Part shown: positions 1 through 10,879 of the stretch, piece by piece | How the letters are laid out: every line of letters begins with the position of its first letter | Position numbering within the stretch: position 1 is the stretch's first letter | Assembly: GCF_040954835.1 (NCBI RefSeq) | Contig: NC_090709.1 | Location: 44,152,490 to 44,216,489, forward strand | Length of the DNA: 64,000 nt | Source of the DNA: Lepisosteus oculatus | Lineage: Eukaryota; Chordata; Actinopteri; Semionotiformes; Lepisosteidae | Reading direction: 5' to 3' | Position numbers and translations under genes: made by a program | Notes under the pieces: generated by a model | What the model saw: the letters and a program-made list of their open reading frames with translations, nothing else | What the model was told of the DNA's origin: nothing | Database searches by the model: none

Positions 1-964
1 AAAGTATGTGTGAAATATCTCGTCTTACTCCAGTTATTAATCCGATCTATTTTTACTAATCCGGCTATGGAAAAAATATGGCCAAAAGGATCGCTGCAAA
101 GGTTAAATTCCAAGCTGAAAAGACAAGACTCAACATGTCGTCTCTAACTCTTCAGTTTACAGTTCATCGATGGTCGTTCATTATTAATATTGTAACAAAC
201 GACAGGCATACAAATGGTACAAGCCGGTTGCAGCCACTAGTACTGAAGGATGTTTTCTGTAGCTCAGCTGAAAAAACCTTCTGTTAAGCAACACAGGAGA
301 CCTGGGTTTGAGCCCATGTGTTGAAGGGTGAACTGGGGCAGGAGCACTGAAGGCACAAGCCCAAGAATCTGAATTTGTTATAATGTTATTAATAATATAT
401 TCTGTATTGCATTTAAATTGGAATGTTTTTAGAAATATATATAACCTTTGTCCCTCCTTTAACTTAAAGAATTGCATGAAGAAATCCTAAATCACAAAAC
501 CATAACTTTTAATAATTAATCCAGATACACACACTCACACCAACATCATGCTATAATAGTGGACTATTTTTATATATTCGGCTATGTAAGAAACAAAGTA
601 ATTCTCTGATCGCGCTTTGAACCGTCTGGGTGCAGCTCACTACATTACCAACTACAAGGACAATATAATTTTTTTTTTAAAAGAAACGAATGTCAAACTG
701 TTTCCTAAATGTCCACTTGTAATACTTTAGCTGCTTAGTTATACTATTCCATATTAATATAACAATCAAGTAATCAAGTGATGTTAAATCACTACAACAT
801 TTATCTTTTTACAATAACAAAAACTGGTGTTCTTACTACGTATTCTTAGAAAAGGATAAAACGTTATAGCTTTTTATGAAGTACAGAATATAAGATTAAT
901 AATGTTAGAACAAACACATTAAAACCAGAACCCATGTAAGTTACCAAGTTAAAGACTTTGATGC
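1..964. repeat. old dispersed repeat, 5' part, with tRNA-like relic
   Basis: No gene is seen. Bases about 75-190 match 31895-32000 (shared words such as aagctgaaaaga and caacatgtc), so this is one copy of a dispersed segment. At about 262-330 there is a tRNA-like stretch with tagctcagctg (A-box-like) and cctgggtttgagccc (B-box-like). A related piece lies at about 43177-43290, sharing the following text (cacaagccc). The tRNA isotype cannot be told. The rest is AT-rich and featureless. The segment resumes after the inserted LTR, at 1827-2140. Confidence 0.5.
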
Positions 965-1826
965 TGATACGTCCCAGTGTGTTTTTGTTATGTTCCACAC
1001 TGCTGACCTTTGATTGTTCTCCCTCCCGCATTGGCCCACCATTACACCACTGTTTCAGTATGATGCCATCATCAATCAGCTTCTCAGCCAATCAGAGTGC
1101 ATCTTATTCAGTATAAAACATGGTGGCTTTCAGAAGGAAGAGGCCTTTCGTTTGACTTCAATTCCGCTTGGCTTTGGTTATCGCTTCACTTTTGATTTTG
1201 CTTTGGCTTTGTTGGTTTCTGTTTGTTTCTTTGTACTTTTGTTTGTTTGTGTGTATATCCTTGTTTTGCCATTACCTTGCCCTAAGGTGTTATATGTTCA
1301 CCTTTTGTGTTCCTTTGTACCCTGTTCCTGTTGATTACTCTCGTTTTCCCTTATTTGTATTCCTAGTTCACTCATGTTTTTGTGTGAGCTTTTGTGTATA
1401 AGGTTAGTTTAGGTTGTTGAGTACATTCTACAAACTTAGTTGATTTTGTATTAGTAACACTAGTTTAGTGCGGGTGAGTTCTGTTTGTCTTGTATGGTTT
1501 TGGGCAGACAGTGGAGGTTAACTAGGGTGTTGAAGATGCCGAAGACCGTGTGTTTTGGGTTTTCTTTTGTAGTCAGGTTAGCTTTCCCTCACTTTCCTAG
1601 CCAGCTCCATTTTGTTTGTTATTTTCTCTTCTTTGGCACCACTCTAGTTCCTGACCCCTATGTGTTATTGTCTTATTTCATACCAGTCACTTATTCAACT
1701 TAAAATCATCACTTTTTTACCGACCCTTAATATCACGCTTCCTAGTCCCTCACCAGAACCGACCTGCTTCCAAAAATTATCCTAAATGTTACACCCCTTT
1801 ACCCCTAGACATTTGAGGTTGTAACA
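965..1826 (+). mobile_element. solo LTR, 862 bp, with 5-bp target duplication
   Basis: The segment begins TGATAC and ends GTAACA, and is flanked by GATGC on both sides (960-964 and 1827-1831). A paralogous copy without the insert exists on the minus strand near 24400-24450, where the flanks run together as ctttgatgcataaatattt. That fixes the ends. A promoter-like cagtataaaaca at about 1110 suggests plus orientation. No coding domains lie inside and no second LTR lies nearby, so it is read as a solo LTR fossil. The family is not identified. Confidence 0.75.
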
Positions 1827-2145
1827 GATGCATAAAATATTCATGCATAATTAAAATATTTCTGATGAAGGTGGAGGGTTGTGTACTTTTGTCCTACTTA
1901 GCAATCTTGCTTTAATAAAATATTCAGACTTTTAAATGTATAATGATTAACATGCTGTAATACACAGTTTAAAATTATTAAAACTCTAAAGAGTATACAA
2001 CTCATTAATTGGAAAAAGATTTTCCCTAAGCACTAACTGGGATTCGAAAGAGGGTGTTTTCTTGCAACAGACCAAATGCTATACATGAGAAGTTAATAGT
2101 GCCTCAGCCTCTTACCTCAGCCCCAACCTGCAGGTGTCCTACTAA
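1827..2145. repeat. dispersed repeat, continuation
   Basis: This is the continuation of the 1-964 repeat. It matches 32740-32945 on the plus strand and 24330-24470 on the minus strand (shared gttgtgtacttttgtcc). No gene is seen. Confidence 0.5.
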
Positions 2146-2149
2146 ATAT

Positions 2150-3560
2150 TTTGTCACTCCTATCTTCTGCCATCCAATATAGCTCAGTGGCAGCTCCAAC
2201 TGTTCAATCCCTACCTTCTACTTCATCTATCCCATCATTCCCTCCCGCACCACCTGCTGGTCATGCTCCTGCTTCCATCTCTCTTGCCTCATTCCCCCTT
2301 AACAGAGATTTTTTTTTTCTCCGAACAGCTTTTCCTCTTTCAGCTCCTCCTAACACACTGGTGTTTCATCCTCCTTCCATTCCTCTCTTACTCCAGCAGC
2401 AAATTTTAAAAGAAATTTGGGAACCAGATGCATACTTGAAACCTTGTACAATACCTCGTTATTCAGAACTCTCATTCTTCTCAATCATCCTTTCCATCAC
2501 TATCTCCAGCTGGCACTGGGCCATCCTGTCCTGTCAGGGATTGCTCCTCACACTCTCGGCTCTTACTGGACTGCCTGGAAAAGTTTCCAATCCTTCCACC
2601 TCTAAACAAACAAAGTTTCTATCTTTCGATATTCTCACACTTTTATCTGCCATTATAGAAACTTGCTCAAAATGCAGGTATCCACTACTAAGGCATACCT
2701 CCATCCAGTTCTTCCACAAACTCCTTTTTGGCATGACTTGTCCATCTCTTATTCACCCTCAAATCACTCTCTTTCTAAAATGCTTCCAACGATCCGAGAA
2801 ACCCCTTCCAAATCAATGCACACCATTTACCTAAGACATCCTGGCATCCTGCATTTATGTTCTCAGATCTGATTATCGCACACCCTGGGTTGACAGCACA
2901 CTCGAATCTTTACTTATGCTAGCATTCTTCGGCTTCCTGAGATGCTCTGAATTTACTGCTACTTCTGCATCCTTTGATCCTTCTTCCAAGCCTTGTTTAT
3001 CCAAGATCAATAACTTATCTCCCAATACGTTAACCTTCTATCTCAAGAAAAGCAAAACTGATCAGTTAGGGTCTAGCACCCTTACATATTATTTCAAAAT
3101 CCATTCTTACATCAGCCCATATGAGTCTCTATCCCATTATGTGCAACTTCACACCAGAGCTTTGCCTACTGATCCTCTGTTTGTGAATGAGAAGGGACCC
3201 GTGGCTGGTTTCTCCATCACAATGTACACCTGCTGGATTTCCTGATTAATTCTCTGGCTTCAGGGCCTCTTCCTCAGCTGCTTGACAAGGCATCCCAGAG
3301 TATCTTATCAAACAACTCGGCCGCTGGTCCTCAGAAGGTTATCATGCATATATTAAAACCAATCCTGATATCCTCAAACAAGCATTTTCTCTCCTCAGAT
3401 GAACTTAGGTCAATGTCCATTGTTTTTTCTGCACTGCTGGTTGGGGTCCCACTTGGTTCATTTATGGGAGGTTGGCCCTCAGCTAAGAGTCTTCACATCT
3501 CAATAAACAATTCTACTTTCTCTCAATCTTTGGCTGCTGTCATTCCTTGTGAATTGTTTT
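2150..3560 (+). mobile_element. fossil tyrosine-recombinase element (DIRS/Ngaro- or Crypton-like)
   Basis: The plus strand carries scattered pieces of a tyrosine recombinase. A Ser/Pro-rich N-terminal stretch lies at about 2150-2330. A core motif of the form FFGFLRCSEFT lies at about 2920, followed by a KKSKTD segment. A C-terminal catalytic block, LGRWSSEGYHAYI, lies at about 3310-3350. This order is typical of the recombinases of fish DIRS/Ngaro retroelements and of Cryptons. No reverse transcriptase is seen, so the class stays open. The copy is clearly broken in several places and truncated, and no terminal repeats were found. It is treated as a fossil. Confidence 0.65.
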
Positions 3561-4744
3561 AGGGATCTCACCCAGCCATTTGTTTAGTCCAGATGCCTCC
3601 TGTGAGCTGTCTTTTTTATTGTCTCACCCAGGTCTTCTCTCCAAGACAAGAGGTGTCGGGTCTGTGCCGACTGGAGGTTGGTATTGACTGGCCAGTGTCT
3701 CTATGAGTCTCTATGAGTGTGGGCACACTAAGGGTTCCAAGCCACCTTAACATTGCTACTGTAGATGCTGTAATCAGCTACAAAAGCTAAATTTTACTGC
3801 ATTTAGTGGTCACCATCTCTTATATGCTGGCCGGACAAGAGACCTCCTACTGACACAGACACAGACAGAGCAGTCCAAGACACTCCAGGTTGGATTGAAC
3901 TGTCATCTTTGGAAGATGTGGTAACAGGAAACAAAACAGATCATAGAACACATTGAGGGACTGTTTGTACTGCTTAGCTGTTGACACTGACTGACTCTCC
4001 CAGATATCGAGAAGAGAGCACTGGCTTCTGTCTAGAAAGCAGATCAATTCATTTTAACTAGTCAGTCAGATCTAATGAGCTTTACTGCCCTTAACAAAAT
4101 TGGACACTTTTCATCTCACTTCCTCCAGCTCCCCCCTGGAGCAATAACCCATATTAGTGTTCATGACCTTCAGGCCCCTCTGGTTCCCAGTAGAACCAGG
4201 AGATGGGGGGATTGTGTTTCTGTACATTGTCTGCTGTTGTAAAACAAGTTATCGCTTGGGTTTAAAGACCCTCCCTCAAATCTGGTGTGGCTCCTATATT
4301 TACCCCTTATTCTCAGGACTGACCCTGTAGCTCAGCTGGGTTCTTAAAAGCTCAATCAACAGTCTTCTAGATCAGCTAAACTGCAGGAGGCTGGATTTCA
4401 CACTGGGGTATAACAGACCCTGGTGTGAGAGTGAAATGAGGGAGGGGAAGGGATGTGCTCCTGCAGAGCTCTAGCCCTCCTGACCTGCCGTCTTTCCTCT
4501 CCCAGTTACTCTTACCACAGTTTATAAACTCCAGCAGTGCTCTACTTGCTCTTGTTCAAATTCCATTTTAGTATTTAAACAAAATGGTTGGTTAGGTGTA
4601 TTCTTGATACACCACAAGGGGGAGCTCTTCCTTCAACTCACTTAGCCACTGACGGAGACTCGTAAACTCATAAACCTTTACAGAGATTACGTGACGGAAG
4701 TCAGTAATGAGCTCAGTCAGACCCAATTTAATACTTTCACGCCA
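3561..4744. other. unassigned intergenic DNA
   Basis: No gene was found on either strand. There is a short internal duplication, tctctatgagtctctatgagtg, near 3700. A cctgtagctcagctgg box near 4327 resembles a tRNA A-box and could be a SINE head, but no B-box follows at the right distance. Confidence 0.4.
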
Positions 4745-5881
4745 ACACCCCTTAACCGCAATTCACATTAACCACATTTGACATGCTTCCATTAATCATT
4801 ATTCTACTTCCTATACCCTTATATAATAACCTTACCCAAGTGAGGAACCTGGTTGAAAGCCCTATTTTTTGTAGTACTCTACACATATACTCATAAGAGA
4901 TACGATCATAAGCTTTCTCAAAATCCAAGTTGAGGACAGCTAATCTAAAATTCCTCTCTCTCACATAACCTATGGTATCTCTAATCAGTATCAGGCTGTC
5001 CGTGATCCTCCTCCCTGCCACACCACAAGCTTGATCTGGATGAATGACTTCCCCCCCAGGACAGATTTTAGTCAAAGCGTTAAACACTTGGAGAGCAGTT
5101 TAAGATCACAATTCAATAAAGTTATCGGTCGCCAATTTGCCAGGTCTGTGCGATCATTCTTTTTGAATAGTTAAATCACAACTCCCTCTTAAAGCTGTCC
5201 TGTATTTCTTCTAAAACCTCAAATTCTTTAAAAATCGTTAAAAGATCTAATGCTAAAATGTCCCAAAAGGCCCTGTAAAACTCAATGGGTAGACCATCCA
5301 ACCCTGGAGTCTTGCCCATTTTGAAGGTCTTCAAACTTTCCATTAACTCCTCTACAGAAAGGCCTTTTGATAAAACAGTATAATCTTTTACACTCTTTGG
5401 AATCACTTTCACAAATTTTTCTAACAAATCCTTAGACACTTGTTTCTTGCCAAACAACTCCCCATAGAAATCCTCAGCTACAGAAGCTACGTCTTCCGTA
5501 GAAGTTTGCTAAACCCCCTCTCGTCCCTTCAATGCTGACATTAGTCCCCTCCCTGCAACCCTTTTCTTGAAAAAGAATCTTGTACATTTTTCACCTTCTT
5601 CAAGCTCTTTCACTTTGCTTTGAAACATGTTTTAAATATTTTCTCTAGAGATTTAAAAGCTAATTCTTTAGTTATTTAATTTCCTCACTGAAGTCCCACC
5701 ACTCTTGCAATAACTTAACATACCTCTGTAATCTATTTTGTAATCCCTTTTCAACCCTTCGTATCCTAGCCTGTTTTCTCCTCCCCATCTCTATGAAGAA
5801 TGTTTTTGTACGCTCCTTCACCTCCTCCCACCACTGTGCTCTTGTGCCAAACAGGTCGTACAAAGACTGCCATTCCTTATA

Positions 5882-7510
5882 CAGTGCCTTGCGAAAGTAT
5901 TCGGCCTCCTTGAACTTTTCAACCTTTTGCCACATTTCAGGCTTCAAACATAAAGATATAATTTTTTTATTTTATGTGAAGAATCACCAACAAGTGGGAC
6001 ACAATTGTGAAGTGGAACGAAATCTATTGGATTTTTTAAACTTTTTTAACTAATAAAAAAATGAAAAGTGGGGCGTGCAAAATTATTCGGCCCCCTTGCG
6101 TTAATACTTTGTAGAGCCACCTTTTGCTCCGATTACAGCTGCAAGTCGCTTGGGGTATGTCTCTATCAGTTTTGCACATCGAGAGACTGAAATTCTTGCC
6201 CATTCTTCCTTGCAAAACAGCTCGAGCTCAGTGAGGTTGGATGGAGAGCGTTTGTGAACAGCAGTTTTCAGCTCTTTCCACAGATTCTCGATTGGATTCA
6301 GGTCTGGACTTTGACTTGGCCATTCAAACACCTAGATACGTTTATTTGTGAACCATTCCTTTGTAGATTTTGCTGTATGTTTGGGATCATTGTCTTGTTG
6401 GAAGATAAATCTCCGTCCCAGTTTCAGGTCTTTTGCAGACTCCAACAGGTTTTCATCCAGAATGGTCCTGTATTTGGCTGCATCCATCTTCCCCTCAATT
6501 TTAACCATCTTCCCTGTCCCTGCTGAAGAAAAGCAGGCCCAAACCATGATGCTGCCACCACCATGTTTGACAGTGGGGATGGTGTGTTGAGGGTGATGAG
6601 CTGTGTTGCTTTTACGCCAAACATATCGTTTTGCATTGTGGCCAAAAAGTTCGATTTTGGTTTCATCTGACCAGAGCACCTTCTTCCACATGTTTGGGGT
6701 GTCTCCCAGGTGGCTTGTGGCAAACTTTAGACGAGACTTTTTATGGATATCTTTGAGAAATGGCTTTCTTCTTGCCACTCTTCCATAAAGGCCAGATTTG
6801 TGCAGTGTAAGACTGATTGTTGTCCTATGGACAGACTCTCCCACCTCAGCTGTAGTTCTCTGCAGTTCATCCAGAGTGATCATGGGCCTCTTGGCTGCAT
6901 CTCTGATCAGTCTTCTCCTTGTCTGAGCTGAAAGTTTAGAGGGACGACCAGGTCTTGGTAGATTTGCAGTGGTCTGATACTCCTTCCATTTCAAGATGAT
7001 CGCTTGCACAGTGCTCCTTGGGATGTTTGAAGCTTGGGAAATCTTTTTGTATCCAAATCCGGCTTTAAACTTCTCCACAACAGTATTACGGACCTGCCTG
7101 GTGTGTTCCTTGGTCTTCATGATGCTCTCTGCGCTTTCAACAGAACCTTGAGACTATCACAGAGCAGGTGCATTTATACAGAGACTTGATTACACACAGG
7201 TGGATTCTATTTATCACCATCAGTCATTTAGGACAACATTGGATCATTCAGAGATCCTCGCTGAACTTCTGGAGTGAGTTTGCTGCACTGAAAGTAAAGG
7301 GGCCGAATAATTTTGCACGCCCCACTTTCAATTTTTTATTTGTTAAAAAAGTTTCAAAAATCCAATAGATTTCGTTCCACTTCACAATTGTGTCCCACTT
7401 GTTGGTGATTCTTCACATAAAATAAAAAATTTATATCTTTATGTTTGAAGCCTGAAATGTGGCAAAAGGTTGAAAAGTTCAAGGGGGCCGAATACTTTCG
7501 CAAGGCACTG
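5882..7510 (-). mobile_element. Tc1/mariner transposon, full length
   Basis: The element is 1629 bp with long terminal inverted repeats of about 200 bp. Both ends read CAGTGCCTTGCG inward, and a TA duplication flanks it (5880-5881 and 7511-7512), the standard Tc1 target site. It carries one transposase gene on the minus strand (6101-7120). The ends belong to a Tc1 family common in fishes. It lies inside the LINE remnant, so it arrived later. It is nearly intact, with one in-frame stop in the transposase, so this copy is probably not autonomous. Confidence 0.95.
6101..7120 (-). pseudogene. Tc1 transposase (DD34E), one in-frame stop
   Basis: This encodes the cut-and-paste transposase of the surrounding element. 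From the start MKTKEHTRQVRNTVVEKF the N-terminal half holds the paired-type helix-turn-helix DNA-binding region (KISQASNIPRSTVQAII) and a GRPSK linker motif (residues 58-62). The catalytic DDE core follows: D in LWSDETKIE, D in QQDNDPKHTA, and E in PDLNPIENLW. The GGGSIMVWACF glycine box lies between the first two. The frame is open for 262 codons, meets TAG at 6332-6334 after TNKRI, and continues in the same frame for about 76 codons to the natural end (KGGSTKY). The total is about 340 codons, the normal Tc1 length. The stop sits between the second D and the E, so this copy would make an inactive protein. A Lys codon changed to TAG is the simplest explanation. Confidence 0.93.
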
Positions 7511-8030
7511 TATCTTTCCCTGAACCTGCTCGTCACTTCCTCATCCTCCAGAAGTGAAAAATTCAGCTTCCACACACCCTTCCCCACAGTAATGGCCTTT
7601 GGAATAGAAAGTGTACATGAGAGTAGACAATGGTCAGAGAAAAAAAAAAACAGGGGTTGTGCAAGTAAAATCACGTATCAAAACAAAATCTATGTGTGAG
7701 GCTTGGGTCCCATTAGACTTGTGCCATGTGAAACCTGCCCTCCCCTGACTATGAAGTTTGAAGGCATCTTTCAGTTTAAAATCTTTACATAACGTTTGCA
7801 ATAATATTGATGATTTATCAAATTGGACCCGTCTCTCACACCTCATTCTGCCTTCTCTTTCTAAAAGGCAATTAAAATCTCTAGCTAAAACCAGTGGTTC
7901 CCATGCCAATAAATATTCTCTCAATTCATGAATTAGGACATATCTATCTGTCAAGTGGGCAACTCGGACAATAAAAACCTAAAACCTAATAAAATCCATG
8001 TAAGTCTCCCTTTCGTTCCCAATGCACATA

Positions 8031-9370
8031 ACTGAATATAAACCAGTCAAGTTCAGGTACTTTTCTGATGTATCTGAATAGTTCTGGCGCAGCTGTTATA
8101 ACAAAGATACTTACTAACTTTTTTTTCATACGAGCTCTTGCCGTTTTTAAATCGAATATTTTTTTGAATTCGCTAAAGTGCACAAAACACCAGCATCACT
8201 CATCATAAGCATCTGACCAATCACATTCCTGAATTTTAAACCCATTTAGTATTTATTTTTAACTTGTTTTATTTTTTTTTTAAAAATTACACACCAGTTT
8301 GAAGTATTCTTGCCATTTTTAGCATATTGTAAGGGGATTTTTTAAAAACATTTTATGTTTTTAAATCATATGAAACACAATCAACCCATTGTAATTTCCC
8401 ATTGATAATTCTTGAGCTTTATAACTGTGTATTATTTCTTTTTAACTTTTAACTTTTTACCTTGTTTTAATATTTTTTAAATTATTTTTGCATTTTACAG
8501 TGCTTTTTTAATATATTGTGAGCATTTTAGTGTCATTTTAAAATAGGACTATCAATGCTCCTAACTTTTAAACCTGTATTTATTCTGATATAATTCTCTC
8601 CACCTGCAGATGAGGGAGGTATTTGATTTTAACTTTGTTGATTTGGGGGGAAAATGTACATTAATTTCCTTGTACATTTCCTTCCTTGTTATCACAAGTG
8701 GGAAACCTGGCATTTTTGGATGAATTGCAATCTTTACTGCAAGGCCTTCAGACTGATACAGAAATGATGGGAGATTTTAATGAAACATTTGATAAATCAG
8801 ACATGAACAGCATAACATCTAAAATGGCAGAACCCTCTTAAGTACAGAAAAAGTTCTGGCATATTCATAATAAATAACATTTATTTAATTTGAAGCATAA
8901 AATTTGCTTTAAAAAGAAAACCACAATTTGTACGATATCATATTTCAATATCAACGTTCAGATGAAGGATTTGAAGAAGCAACAGCGATAGGAAAGTACA
9001 TTGATTTTGGGACAATGTTTGCATCTGAATAATCCTTGGTCCTGGAAAGAAGGGAAAAAAAGGTTTTGATTCTGTCTTCAGGATCCCCCAAAAAATGTGC
9101 AAATTTGTTTCCGATGTATTTTGGATAAAGATATAACTCTCATAGAAGATACATTTTATCAGTTGAATGCAGTCGATACTTTCGACTTTTTATATGATGA
9201 CAGGACCTACATTTAGGGCTCAGTACTGATAACACTGCTGCTATTGATGGAGTAAAAATAAGTGATGTACTGGCAGTTTGTTTTTTTTCTGAGGCAAGAA
9301 GTCCTAGAACACCTCCTATAAAAATGTTAAGATTCAGAGTAAGAAATATTTTTCCACCTCACCTAATGCT
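8031..9370. other. AT-rich noncoding stretch
   Basis: No gene is seen. Bases 8230-8560 are strongly T-rich. Bases about 8930-9330 match, in inverted orientation, 19100-19350 (gtcctagaac against gttctaggac; cagtactgataacactgctgc against its complement). This is the far end of a tRNA-module flank. Confidence 0.5.
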
Positions 9371-9374
9371 ATTG

Positions 9375-9770
9375 CATTAACGAGGCTGGAGTTGGCTTCT
9401 TATTCACCAGCTGCTGCTTCGCGTTTCTCATTCCATTTTAAATGCTGCTGCTGTGATGTTATGTCATCTTTCGCCTGTAGATGGCTCTCTACAGTCATTT
9501 TTAAAAATACTTATCCAGATGTATTACTGTACATATCCTCAGTAAAATGGAATATGTAAGTAGAGACTGTCCAAATTGCATTTTTGTATGAAACACATTT
9601 CAGAAACACAACTCACAATAAAACAAACTGGCATGTTATACCACGAGTAAATAAGACAAAGGCAAAACGTAAATTCACTGGAACTTTCTGCATATTTTCC
9701 ACGACCTTGCCTTCTGATCATAAAAAATCTCAAACTCTTGCATTTTGCAAGAAATTTTAATATAGCAGTT
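9375..9770. repeat. dispersed module, copy at 57290-57540
   Basis: The segment shares long stretches with 57290-57540, such as gtgatgttatgtc and cgcctgtagatggctctct, in the same orientation. The same order (this module, then the ~190 bp repeat) occurs at both places. No coding potential was seen. Confidence 0.6.
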
Positions 9771-9774
9771 TTAA

Positions 9775-10410
9775 ATGGGACATTTAGAACATGGCATATG
9801 AGAATATATGGTTAACTGAGGATGAGCAGAGGGTGATCGCACTTTCTGCTTATTGCTGTGAACCTACCTCCTGGTTATAAAAATGTCTAAAAATTCTGAC
9901 ACAGATGTGTGAGAGACAATGGAACTTCAGGACATTTTACTGTACCGTTTTTTAAATACGACCCTCTGAACATGGCATGAGAGAATACATTGTCAAATGG
10001 TAAATGCAATGTTTGCTATATTGGTAGGGCTCTCCCTCCTGATTTTAGAATCGTCTCATATTTCTGACATCAAGGTGTGAGACACAATATAACAGACTGT
10101 CAAAATCCTGAACTTCAGGACATTTTACGGTACCATTTTAAAAATATGACCCTCTGAGCATGGCATGTGAGAAAATGGCATGTGAGACTGCATTGGGAAA
10201 AGGTGAATGCAATTTCTGCTGAATTGCTATGGCCCTCCCTCCTGATTACAAGCTCGTCTCACAGGTCTGACACTGAGGTGTGAGACACAATGTATCAGGC
10301 ACTCATAATCGTGAAGTACAAGAGATTTTACTGTAACGTTTTTTTTAATAATGACCCTCTGGCATGTGAGGACTTGTAGTCAACAATATAGCACACATTC
10401 TGCCAATTTA
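9775..10410. repeat. tandem repeat, ~190-200 bp unit, about 3.5 copies
   Basis: The block gaccctctg plus catggcat(g) recurs near 9960, 10149 and 10351, with a decayed first copy near 9775. Each unit also holds a tctgac...gtgtgagacacaat block and a ggacattttac block. A single unit of the same family lies at about 57580-57760. The copies are diverged, so this is a small old satellite-like array. Confidence 0.7.
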
Positions 10411-10683
10411 CTTTGTCCCTCCTTGCTCGTTAGCAAAACATCTTAGTATACCGACACTAAGGTAAATGTCTCTAAATCCAGAAGTTAAGTTGTCAAAGTA
10501 TATCGGAGTCAACCGATACTGATCAGGTTCTGCTGATGCTGAGCCCGCAGCCTTCACCATAAGGTCCAATTCCCCAAGCCTGCTAACCTTATATGTCCAT
10601 CCCTTCTCATCAAAATTCGTATTTTCACAGGGTACCCTTCAGAAATCGCAGTATAGAATGAAAAAACTCCAATAGATATCTGC

Positions 10684-10745
10684 CACTGTTGGCGATTTTC
10701 CTTTAAGATAGATAGAAAATACTTTATTAATCCTGTAGGGAAATT
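10684..10745 (-). mobile_element. LINE 3' tail fragment (L2/CR1-like)
   Basis: The plus strand reads agatagatagaaaatacttt followed by attaatcctgtagggaaatt. On the minus strand this is the common fish LINE 3' end (ccc-cagg-attaataaagta-tctatc). Only the tail is present. Confidence 0.5.
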
Positions 10746-10819
10746 GACAAATGATTCTCCAGAAATTTTATGGAGTGTATCACTTTCACTGAGACGGAGA
10801 AGTGTTAAGCTGTATGTGA

Positions 10820-10876
10820 GTCTTTGTGGTTCGGTTGTTAACCAAAAGGGTGGTGGTTTGAGACCTCCCAGGGACG
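10820..10876 (+). pseudogene. tRNA-Asn(GTT) relic, D-arm deleted
   Basis: The stretch keeps the anticodon arm (ggttcggttgttaacc, anticodon GTT) and the T-arm to acceptor end (ccagggacg) of eukaryotic tRNA-Asn. The D-arm is missing, leaving about 57 nt, and the B box is altered (ggtttgagacc). It cannot fold as a tRNA. Confidence 0.75.
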
Positions 10877-10879
10877 CTG

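Larger units (their letters stand above)
4745..8030 (-). mobile_element. LINE remnant, L1/Tx1-like, interrupted by Tc1
   Basis: The minus strand encodes pieces of one non-LTR retrotransposon ORF2. The endonuclease segment lies at about 7634-7954 and contains DFNCLLER, matching the usual GDFN motif, with HIDFVL near its end. Linker pieces rich in Lys/Arg/Trp follow at 5672-5880. The reverse-transcriptase N-part at 5176-5457 contains KTPGLDGLPIEFY, and the palm start at 4752-5087 contains LDFEKAYDRI. The PGxDGLPxEFY wording is typical of the Tx1 branch of L1. The copy is cut off inside the RT, lacks the catalytic FADD-type motif and ORF1, and has several stops and frameshifts. The Tc1 element at 5882-7510 sits between endonuclease and linker. 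Without it the two LINE halves abut at a single TA. Confidence 0.8.

Noticed and set aside
2534-2872. Overlapping 60-70 codon frames near 2.5-2.9 kb as separate genes.
   Set aside because: They lie within the tyrosine-recombinase fossil and have no separate support.
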